A stretch of 64,000 nt of DNA from contig NC_091382.1 of NCBI RefSeq assembly GCF_038502225.1, forward strand, positions 10,802,602 to 10,866,601. Reading direction: 5' to 3'. Origin of the DNA: Cherax quadricarinatus. Taxonomy: Eukaryota; Arthropoda; Malacostraca; Decapoda; Parastacidae. The notes below the pieces were generated by a model. It was not told the origin of the DNA and did no database searches. It was given only the letters and a program-made list of their open reading frames with translations. Position 1 is the stretch's first letter; every line of letters starts with the position of its first letter. This document shows positions 33,485 through 41,387 of the stretch, piece after piece. The position numbers and the translations under genes were made by a program.

Positions 33485-33690
33485 GCTCTTGATCCAAGGT
33501 GTTGGAGAAACTGTCCGGGAGCCTCTTGATCCAAGGTGTTGGAGAAATTGTCCAGTTTGACATACTAGTACTTCTATGATCAAACACTTTGAGTACTTTC
33601 CTAATCTGAAGACTTTGAGTTTAGGCTTGTACAACATACCAGGTGGATGTATGTACTTGACTGAGTCTCTTGATCCAAGGAGATGGAAAT
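33477..33690 (+). repeat. Repeated motif in the leader of Gypsy element 3
   Basis: CTCTTGATCCAAGGTGTTGG (33485-33504) recurs about 45 bp later within a nearly identical unit that also contains GAGAAACTGTCCGGGA, and a third, weaker copy (CTCTTGATCCAAGGAGATGG) starts near 33666. Part of the unit copies the end of the primer-binding site (TGTCCGGGA). Confidence 0.75.
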
Positions 33691-33786
33691 ACTGTTTATG
33701 ATTTCTAACTCTAAGACAACCAACACTAAAATTCCTATTAAGATTATAGTTTCCCATAATCACTCTCTCGTAGTACAATTATTTTC

Positions 33787-34380
33787 GTGATGTATGCCAA
33801 AGTGAAACAGTTAATTGATACTCTGACTTTGTCTGAATTAAGTACATTAAAACTTCAGACGTGTTGGCAAGTAGCCAAGTATCTCGGTGTGACGTATAAC
33901 AGGAATTACACCGCAGAAACTGTCAGAGCATTAATTAAAGATATATTGTTTCCTGCTCATACAGAGATGTCTGATTATGATTCAGATTCAGAAAGTCTAG
34001 TGTCACAATTAGGAAGTATGGCTCTATTTGAAGTTGATGAAAGAGCAACTAGAGCAGAAGTGAGCCTAGTGGCTGAGCCTAGTGTAGCTCAGTTCTCGCT
34101 CACACCTTCCCGCCTCACTGACACTATAGCACAGAGTGTAGCTGGTAGTATGACACAGCCTAATACTAGTACAGTGTATACTACACCTGTATTTACTTAT
34201 TCTAGACCAGATCTAGACACTCTAGAGACGGCTGGACCAAGTGTCCGACCTAAGGACCGTCCAGACCATGTTAATTTCCCTACTCCTCCATTACCCACTG
34301 GTCCTATCTCTCAGGAACAGTTTGAGAGGTTGGAACGCCTCATTATGTTGCAGACTGCACAGAGGCACAGAGGAGATTGA
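33787..34380 (+). pseudogene. gag: Gag of Gypsy element 3, first frame segment
   Basis: 197 codons. The N-terminus (LTLSELSTLKLQTCWQVAKYLG) looks helical, followed by an acidic linker (SDYDSDSES) and a Ser/Thr/Pro-rich middle. The end (ISQEQFERLERLIMLQ) begins a coiled coil that continues in another frame. The break comes from a direct 8-bp duplication, GCACAGAG twice in a row near 34355-34370. No slippery heptamer is visible, so I read it as a mutation and not programmed frameshifting. No capsid major-homology motif is seen, but position after the PBS and before protease makes gag the only sensible call. Confidence 0.72.
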
Positions 34381-34628
34381 ACGAAGAAGATTTCCAAAGA
34401 GAAAATGTTCGTCTGGGAAGACAACAGACTGAGATATCACAGGATACCTATTGTAACAGGAAAGGACATACTAGAGAGTATTGCTATAAGTTAGAAAGAG
34501 ATGCGAGATACAGTCGTGCGGCTGGCGCCCCCACACAAGTCGTATCCTCTTCCGAGCAACAAAGGCACCAAAATCCTAGCAATACCTCTGATCCTACTGT
34601 TTTAGATAATGTTACTCAGGATAGATGA
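34377..34628 (+). CDS. gag: Gag of Gypsy element 3, C-terminal segment with degenerate zinc knuckle
   Basis: 83 codons in the same frame as pol. It has a coiled-coil continuation (QRENVRLGRQQTEIS) and YCNRKGHTREYC, which keeps the C-x4-H-x4-C part of a retroviral knuckle but lacks the first Cys. It ends in TGA at 34626-34628, after which the frame stays open into protease. The upstream join to the first gag segment is broken by the 8-bp duplication. Confidence 0.7.
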   Translation: MNEEDFQRENVRLGRQQTEISQDTYCNRKGHTREYCYKLERDARYSRAAGAPTQVVSSSEQQRHQNPSNTSDPTVLDNVTQDR

Positions 34629-34653
34629 CTAGCGTCAGAAAGTGTATCTGACG
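34626..34653 (+). promoter_or_regulatory. Probable stop-codon readthrough signal between gag and pol: UGA CUAG plus hairpin
   Basis: The gag stop is TGA (34626-34628) followed directly by CTAG (34629-34632). UGA-CUA, and especially UGA-CUAG, is the best documented leaky stop context in animals and in alphaviruses. Immediately downstream CGTCAG (34633-34638) can pair with CTGACG (34648-34653) around a nine-base loop. The frame is open on both sides of the stop: it joins the zinc knuckle to protease with 14 sense codons before the first Met of pol. This matches the gag-stop-pol logic of gammaretroviruses. Function is inferred; a chance nonsense mutation is the alternative. Confidence 0.72.
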
Positions 34654-34670
34654 AAAAGATTCGTTCAGCG

Positions 34671-37600
34671 ATGAGTCCTTACTTTTCGAGAGATAAAGTA
34701 GGATTTGACGAATCACATCTAACTGAGATAATTTCTTTCAGAGACACTGGCAGTTATCTCACGTTATTAAGAGAAGATGTACTGCCCATAACTGACGATA
34801 CCTATTGCAAGATAGATGTATTGTTAGAAGCCTATGGAGGGGCTGTTATAAAAGTGCCTCTGCACAAAGTTTATATTGAAACAAGCTATTATACTGGTTA
34901 TATTTCAGTGGGTATATCCAGTGGTGTATTTCCCATCAGGTCAGTGGACTTGTTGATAGGGAACGATATCCTTCATGCTGGTATATGTAAAGAACCACTT
35001 GTGATTGATAATACCACTGATGATAATTATGCCATTGAAGCTTGTAGAGAGAAACCTATTTTATTTCCTCTCAGCGCAATTACTAGAGCTATGTCAAAGA
35101 TACAACAACCATCCTTGTCTCCTGTTGAGTTAGTTGATGACAATGATTTGGGCTTGAATATGTTGTTTAGTGACGCTCTGCGCCCAGGGTCATTAACACT
35201 GACTCCCCCCGGTCATCAACCTAGTCAGGACACAACTGACGTTAAATTTCTAACTCATGATGATTTAATCAAGGATCAGTTTGTTGATCAGTCACTGGAA
35301 AGACTGAGAGATATAGCAGTTACTGAGAGTGAAGCAAAGGATCTCGATAATTGTTACTATTATAGTAACGGTGTACTGGAGAAAAATACATGTAAGTTGT
35401 CAGCTGATAGTGTTTCCTCCTCAGTCAAGCATTTCGTTGTGTTACCAGTTACATTTCGTGAACAAGCCATTGATTTTGCTCACAATAGTCCCATAGGAGG
35501 ACATTTGGGTGTCAAGAAGACACTCTGTAAATTGGCAAAACATTTTACTTGGCCAAAGATGAAGGAAACAGTAGCTGATCATGTGCGACGTTGTCACGTG
35601 TGTCAAGTGACAGGCAAGCCAGCGCACACACCTCCACCTGCGCCTCTCATTCCTATCACCGTGCATGGTGAACCATTCTCACGTCTTATTATTGATTGTG
35701 TTGGTCCTTTGCCTAGAACCAAACTAGGAAACCAATACCTATTTACTATTATGGACGCTGCAACACGCTATCCCGAAGCTATTCCTATGAGAAAAATTAA
35801 TGCTCGTGCTATTGTGAGAGCGCTGATGAAATTTTTCTCCCAGGTTGGATTGCCACGAGAAATACAATCAGATCAGGGATCTAATTTCACTTCTAAGATC
35901 TTTCGAGAAGCATTATCCCACCTAGGAATAAAGTCTGTACTTTCAACCAGTTATCATCCACAGTCACAAGGTGCTCTAGAGAGATTTCATCAGACATTGA
36001 AGTCTATGATGAGAGCTTATTGTGAACATTTTTCTAGAGACTGGGATGAGGGTATACCTTTTCTACTGTTCGCTATGAGAGAAAGTGAGCAAGAAAGTCT
36101 CGGATTTAGTCCGTTTGAATTAATATTCGGACACCAAGTGCGTGGTCCTCTCGCAGTGTTAAAAGACGTGTGGACAGGAAAATCAAATCCATCATTGAGT
36201 ACTTCACCTTCATTAATGCAGCAACATTTGACAGCCGCTAGAGAGCTAGCTTCGAAAAACCTAGTTTCAGCCCAAGCTAGAATGAAGCAACATTATGACA
36301 AGCGTGCTGTCCCTCGTTCTTTTAAAGCAGGAGATAAGGTGATGGCTCGGAAATTAGTACCAGGTCATGCTCTACAAGCCAGGTATGATGGTCCCCTGGA
36401 AGTAGTGAAAAAGCTTAGCGACGTAAATTATTTGGTACGTACGCCTGGGAAAAAGAAATCTAATCATGTGTACCATGTTAACCAGCTCCAGGCATACTAC
36501 GCTAGTCCTCTACCTACTACTTCTATTCTTCCTAGGACAGAGGAAGAAAACGTCAGTCTACCTGACATCTCTAGAGGTATAGAGGTTCGTTTAGAAAATT
36601 CAGTGACTCTACAATCACTAGACGATTTTCTTAGTAACCTTGGGAGTGATAGAGCTGGTGATATTAAAAACATGATTTTGCATTTCCCTGAATTGTTCGG
36701 TGATGTTCCTAAACGTTGTACTCTGGGTGTACATGACGTTGATGTACAGGGAGCATCACCCATTAAGCAATCACCATATAGAATGAGTCCAACGAAGCAT
36801 AAAGCATTGAGAGAAGAGGTTGATTTTCTGTTATCTCACGGACTTATTGAACGCAGTAAAAGTCCATGGGCATCTCCCTGTATTTTAGTGCCTAAACCTG
36901 ACGGTAGTTTCAGGATGTGCACTGATTACAGGAAAGTGAACTCTGTCACCTTGCCTGATGGTTATCCTCTACCTCGCATTGACGACCTTATTGATCGTGT
37001 GTCAGGAGCCCAGTTTGTCAGCCGTTTAGATCTCTTACGAGGCTATTATCAAGTCCCGCTTACTGAACGTGCTCAAGAAATATCTGCTTTTACTGTTCAA
37101 GATGGATTGTTTAACTACCTCGTCACCCCCTTCGGCCTATGTAATGCGGCTTCTTCATTCCAACGTATAATGAACGAGTTGACCCACAACTTAGAAGGAG
37201 TAGAAGCCTACCTTGACGACTTAGTGGTGTATAGTGACGAGTGGGAACAGCACTTGACACGTCTCAGAGCATTGTTTGAGAGACTGGCGCACTACAACTT
37301 CACTGTTAACTTAGCTAAATGTAGTTTTGGTCAAGCCAAGATTACCTATCTAGGCTTTTGTATCGGCCAAGGTGAGGTTGCTCCTATTGAGGCTAAGGTT
37401 CGTGCAATTTCTGAATTTCCAGTGCCAGAGGATAGGAAAGGAGTACAGAGATTCCTGGGTATGGCAGGATATTATCGCAGGTTCTGTCCAAACTTTTCTC
37501 AGATTGCAGCTCCTCTTACTGAGCTTACTAGTAGCAAAGTTCAGTTCACCTGGACTAGAGATTGTTCAGACTCGTTCAAAAGGTTGAAACGTTTGCTATC

Positions 37601-38015
37601 CTCTGCTCCTGTGTTGAAAAGTCCTAATTTCAATCTTCCCTTCTTTTTACATATAGATGCGAGTGGTTATGCAGTGGGTGCTGTGCTGCTCCAACAGTCA
37701 ACATCCACTGATATTCTCCATCCTATATGTTACTATTCAGCTAAGCTTAAACGACACCAGAAAAATTATGCCACTATTGAGAAAGAGGCTCTAGCTCTTG
37801 TGGTGTCCTTGGAACATTTTGACGTGTATTTGGGCACTTCCCCATTTAAAATTAACGTTTTTTCTGACCACAATCCACTCACTTATATAAATACTATGAA
37901 AAGTAAAAATGCTAGGATCATGAGGTGGGCCCTCAGAATCCAACCTTATTCTATTAGTATAAAACACATAAGTGGTCATTGTAATGTAATTGCTGACGCT
38001 CTGTCTCGTCCTTAA
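34671..38015 (+). CDS. pol: Pol of Gypsy element 3: protease, integrase, RT, RNase H (in that order)
   Basis: A 1,114-codon open frame, also open back to 34629. Protease has DTG at residues 25-27 (SFRDTGSYL). Integrase follows: zinc finger His271, His278, Cys308, Cys311; catalytic Asp342 (IIDCVGPL), Asp401 (QSDQGSNF) and Glu437, the last two exactly 35 apart; then a GFSPFELIFG block and a GPLEVVKKL module near 572. RT follows with KPDGSFRMCTDYRKVN (about 742-760), SRLDLLRGYYQV and YLDD at 847-850. RNase H closes the protein with Asp996 (HIDASG), Glu1037 in ATIEKEALAL, FSDHNPL and VIADALSRP. All catalytic residues are present. Translation probably depends on readthrough of the UGA upstream; Met1 here is only the first Met after it. 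Integrase before RT is the Gmr1 signature. Confidence 0.94.
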   Translation: MSPYFSRDKVGFDESHLTEIISFRDTGSYLTLLREDVLPITDDTYCKIDVLLEAYGGAVIKVPLHKVYIETSYYTGYISVGISSGVFPIRSVDLLIGNDILHAGICKEPLVIDNTTDDNYAIEACREKPILFPLSAITRAMSKIQQPSLSPVELVDDNDLGLNMLFSDALRPGSLTLTPPGHQPSQDTTDVKFLTHDDLIKDQFVDQSLERLRDIAVTESEAKDLDNCYYYSNGVLEKNTCKLSADSVSSSVKHFVVLPVTFREQAIDFAHNSPIGGHLGVKKTLCKLAKHFTWPKMKETVADHVRRCHVCQVTGKPAHTPPPAPLIPITVHGEPFSRLIIDCVGPLPRTKLGNQYLFTIMDAATRYPEAIPMRKINARAIVRALMKFFSQVGLPREIQSDQGSNFTSKIFREALSHLGIKSVLSTSYHPQSQGALERFHQTLKSMMRAYCEHFSRDWDEGIPFLLFAMRESEQESLGFSPFELIFGHQVRGPLAVLKDVWTGKSNPSLSTSPSLMQQHLTAARELASKNLVSAQARMKQHYDKRAVPRSFKAGDKVMARKLVPGHALQARYDGPLEVVKKLSDVNYLVRTPGKKKSNHVYHVNQLQAYYASPLPTTSILPRTEEENVSLPDISRGIEVRLENSVTLQSLDDFLSNLGSDRAGDIKNMILHFPELFGDVPKRCTLGVHDVDVQGASPIKQSPYRMSPTKHKALREEVDFLLSHGLIERSKSPWASPCILVPKPDGSFRMCTDYRKVNSVTLPDGYPLPRIDDLIDRVSGAQFVSRLDLLRGYYQVPLTERAQEISAFTVQDGLFNYLVTPFGLCNAASSFQRIMNELTHNLEGVEAYLDDLVVYSDEWEQHLTRLRALFERLAHYNFTVNLAKCSFGQAKITYLGFCIGQGEVAPIEAKVRAISEFPVPEDRKGVQRFLGMAGYYRRFCPNFSQIAAPLTELTSSKVQFTWTRDCSDSFKRLKRLLSSAPVLKSPNFNLPFFLHIDASGYAVGAVLLQQSTSTDILHPICYYSAKLKRHQKNYATIEKEALALVVSLEHFDVYLGTSPFKINVFSDHNPLTYINTMKSKNARIMRWALRIQPYSISIKHISGHCNVIADALSRP

Positions 38016-38610
38016 TAATTATCAGTTACATTAAATTAACGTAATTTTATGCCCAAATACCTTTTGTTACTTGCTATGTCAAATTCAGTAAAGTAACTTA
38101 ATCCCTCCAGCCCATATTAACTATATATACTCATGTCATGTCTAATTATTATATTTATGTATTCACAGTAATGTTGTGTGAGGAGGAGACAAGCTGAGTG
38201 TTGAGTGGTTAGTGTGGTGCGGGTGATGTACTGCGTGACGCAAACTGTCCTGCCGCAGACCCCCCCCCTCACTACACACCTTAAGCTGTTTCATACTCAG
38301 ATGTTCATACTGCCTAGCATTCCACAACCACTACTTAAGAGTGGAATGCATTCTCTTCTACTATGATCGAGCCTCAACGTGCCCTCCTTGTCAGCGCTAT
38401 CCTGTCTCTACACTGATGTATATAACCACGAGTATGCAGAAATACGATACTGTGTACTGCCCTAGTTAGGGGCATATCCTAGTGACGGACGCTGTGAAAT
38501 TGTAGAAGTGCTTGGCACAAGAGACTCGGATTAATATTTTATTGACATGAGTAACCAGAAATAATGTGATAGACATTCATGCAACTCCTAGTGCGACCCT
38601 CTGTCGTGTT
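38016..38610 (+). other. 3' untranslated region of Gypsy element 3
   Basis: About 600 bp without coding sequence. It includes a run of nine C near 38261-38270, a complement-like counterpart of the nine-G polypurine tract. Confidence 0.6.
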
Positions 38611-38619
38611 GGGGGGGGG
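38611..38619 (+). other. Polypurine tract of Gypsy element 3
   Basis: Nine consecutive G immediately precede the TGTTGC start of the 3' LTR, the expected place for plus-strand priming. Confidence 0.75.
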
Positions 38620-39837
38620 TGTTGCAACCCCTGAATGGGTTACAATGATTATGTATATATATATAATGTATATTATCTTTTCATATAATTTTATATTGCT
38701 TATATTTGCGATAATAGCTAAATCGTAAATGTATGACTTTATATTATTATTTGACTGTTATATTGTTATTTAGCTTATGTTGTTAGGATGCATATAAAAT
38801 GTGCTCAGTTAGTCTTGATTGTCAAACTACTGTAATTATCGCTTGTCGCTCATTATACTGCCGGCTTCTGAGCTGCAGTTGTCCACGTAGCTATCACGTG
38901 ATCGAGGGGGGGTGTCCTCACCTCTAGTGAAATTGTCAGTCTGCTGGAGACTCGCTTGCTGGTTGGACAGATTGTCTGTCTCATTATTCTTGTTAGTTCT
39001 GTAGAACTCTGTTCTCAGAACATTGTATAGACTTAGTGATTTTCGACGTTGTACTGAGGTTGTGTGTCACATAGACACTCTGAGTATCTCAGGTCCTTAG
39101 CTATAGCTTCTGACCTAATTTTGTACTGGTTCCTGTGTATTGTCACAGTCACAGTTTTACCTATGCTGAACAAAGATTCAGTATTATGGGAGTTTTGTAA
39201 CTTTTGTGGAGGATCTGCAGATGGTCCCTACTTAGTGTCGTTATATTATCTCCTTCTTCCTGATTCTGTGTCGCAGTCGCTTGATATTGCATTGCTATTA
39301 GGCTTAGCATTCTTTGTTGTTCAAGCAGACTGTTCGGGTTGCCAGTCGGTCAAGAAGTTAGTTTATTTGAGGACTTTGTCAGTCACTTGTTTAAGTCTTA
39401 TTCGAGTCTTGAGACATAGCTAACTACTTAAGAGCACTTACACGCATACACACTTACTTGTACATATTTGTAATATTAAATGTTAATGTACCTGACGGTA
39501 CTTAAGAATTATAAATGTGATATGTGCTTTCAGCACAATAATATTGAACTCGAGAGATTGATTTTATTTTGATTGCTGTAATTAATTTAATTTGATAATA
39601 TACCTCTAGACAACTTATAGACTTAATAAATTTATTAAATTTTAATTTCTCTAGTTAGTAGCCTACCAGTTGTAATCCTAAAGCACTATTGAACCATACT
39701 GAATTTTAATGGATAATTGGACAAGGATACTGACTACTTGTTACGAAAACCCAGTAACAGGCTGGATGCTAGAAGGGCAGTCCTTACTAGTATACACTGG
39801 AGATCTCTAAGCTTTTAGAATCGCGTTTTTTGTAACA
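38620..39837 (+). repeat. 3' LTR of Gypsy element 3
   Basis: 1,218 bp, almost identical to the 5' LTR; the substitutions I saw are GATGCATAT/GATGTATAT, GCTCATTA/GCTCGTTA and TGTGTGTC/TGTATGTC. It is followed by the duplicated target AGCG. Confidence 0.92.
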
Positions 39838-39881
39838 AGCGTAACATATATACCATATAGTTTGTTCGTTCATGGGCGAAC

Positions 39882-40034
39882 TGTGTTGGTCTGGACATCT
39901 GGTGTTACCTAGTTTAAACTCTCACTGGTACTTGTGTTGGTCTGAACATCTGGTGTCACTTAGTTTAAACTCTCACTGGTACTTGTGTTGGTCTGAACAT
40001 CTGGTGTTACCCAGTTTAAACTCTCGCTGGTACT
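39882..40034. repeat. 51-bp tandem repeat, three copies
   Basis: Units start at 39882, 39933 and 39984, each beginning TGTGTTGGTCTG and containing AGTTTAAACTCTC. The period is a multiple of three, so a short frame stays open; I do not take it for a gene. Confidence 0.9.
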
Positions 40035-40138
40035 TGGCTGGTATGTACTCATGTGGTCCAACATAGTTAATTGGACTCAGTTGTTATTTATGTAATCATT
40101 TGTAATGCTATATGGACTACGGCAGCTAATATGTCATG

Positions 40139-40205
40139 GAACGGGTGGGGTTTGAACCCACGGCAAGCGAGTTCAGAAAGTCACGGGCCAGTGCGTTAAC
40201 ACACT
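40139..40205 (-). mobile_element. tRNA-derived SINE head fragment
   Basis: On the minus strand the B-box-like GGGTTCAAACCCC and upstream TTAACGCACTGGCC resemble the SINE heads at 54.8 and 60.4 kb. No tail is seen. The following 40206-40587 shows nothing recognised. Confidence 0.55.
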
Positions 40206-40587
40206 GCGTTGTTAGTTTTAAAATTCAGTCATAGTTAAGACTCGTGTAAGATATTTAAACATTTCGGAAAATTTCTCCGGTTCGATTTCAGAGCTGTATG
40301 GTGCCGCTGGCAGGAACTTTTGTAGGTTCAGTGGTTCACAACATACATTATGAAACAGTTCCTCTCTGTCTTTATCATGTTCGGTACAAGAACACAAGTG
40401 CAACTAATGTGACATTTTATTGTGGCAACGTTTCGCTCTCCAGGAACTTTATCAATCATTTACAAACAATAGTGTCGCTGAGACCCACTATTTTGTTTCT
40501 TAATAAAAAATCTTGGTTAATCCAAATGCCAGACTCAGTTCTGATATATCTTGTTCCACCGCTGGTATGATCAACATACTTTTTATA

Positions 40588-40850
40588 AAGAGATGTGTTC
40601 AGTTAGCGCACTCGACTCACACACTGAGTGTCCGTGGATCGATTCCCGGTACGGATGGAAACATTGGGCGTATATCCTTAAGACACCTGCTATCCCAGTT
40701 CACCTAACAGTTAGTAGGTACCCGGGTGTTAGTAGACTGGTGTGGGTCGCATCCTGGGGACAAAACCCAAGTTTCAAGAAATGTTCTACATACCCAGGGG
40801 CTTTCTGTATAGTATGTCACTGACGTCAGCTATAAACTGTGATCTGCATA
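40588..40850 (+). mobile_element. tRNA-derived SINE, family with GTGTGGGTCGCATCCTGG body
   Basis: The B box GGATCGATTCC (near 40637) lies in a tRNA-like head. The body has CACCTAACAGTTAGTAGGTACCCGGGTG and TGGTGTGGGTCGCATCCTGG, shared with copies at 55510-56235, 56935-57200 and 58636-58930. The tail ends near AACTGTGATCTGCATA. Confidence 0.75.
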
Positions 40851-40880
40851 AATATTGTAGAGATGTTGTGTACGTTAAAG

Positions 40881-41020
40881 TGGTGCTGTGTGTATTGCAC
40901 TGGTGTTGTGTGTATTGCACTGGTGTTGTGTGTATTGCACTGGTGTTGTGTGTATTGCACTGGTGCTGTGTGTATTGCACTGGTGTTGTGTGTATTGCAC
41001 TGGTGTTGTGTGTATTGTAT
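40881..41020. repeat. 20-bp tandem repeat, seven copies
   Basis: Seven units of TGGTGTTGTGTGTATTGCAC, two of them with GCTG for GTTG, in exact register from 40881. The last unit diverges. An (ATT)n tract follows at 41071-41104. Confidence 0.93.
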
Positions 41021-41070
41021 ATGATAATGGTGCTATTGAACTGCTGTATCGTGTACTGGCAGAAATAAAG

Positions 41071-41103
<33 letters not shown>

Positions 41104-41104
41104 T

Positions 41105-41387
41105 TACAGATATCCCTGAGAGGAGCAGACCTATTAATTTAAGTCGCAGACTCAGAGTTTGTGAAGTTACTCAACTCGAGCTCAGTCTGTATCAGATGTC
41201 AACAGCACGTACGACACACCAGCGATGATGTAATAAAAAATATATACGTCAGAGTCTGCAAAGTTAGAGATTTTACCAACCATCTTAGTCTCACCGATGG
41301 CATTACTGCTTGCACAGCAACAATGCAGACTCTGTTAGTAACAGTGTGCAACACTCACAAGCACACACTCCTATTTGTCGAGCTCCA
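41105..41387. other. No feature recognised
   Basis: Sequence between the ATT tract and the 22-bp array; no gene or repeat identified. Confidence 0.5.

Larger units (their letters stand above)
32218..39837 (+). mobile_element. Ty3/Gypsy element 3, Gmr1-like, very young, with a UGA-CUAG gag-pol junction
   Basis: A 7.6 kb plus-strand element with LTRs 32218-33464 and 38620-39837 (TGTTGC...AACA) and a 4-bp TSD AGCG (32214-32217 and 39838-39841). Between the LTRs I see three substitutions and a few indels, the largest about 25 bp. The order is PBS (tRNA-Pro-like), gag, one in-frame UGA, protease, integrase, RT, RNase H, 3' UTR and a nine-G polypurine tract. Integrase precedes RT as in Gmr1. Pol is a single open frame of 1,114 codons with all catalytic residues, but gag carries an 8-bp duplication that shifts its frame. 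It lies 26 bases beyond the TSD of the Tx1-like LINE. Confidence 0.93.

Noticed and set aside
34360..34380. Programmed -1 frameshift in gag of Gypsy element 3
   Set aside because: No slippery heptamer is visible, and an 8-bp direct duplication at the same place explains the shift.
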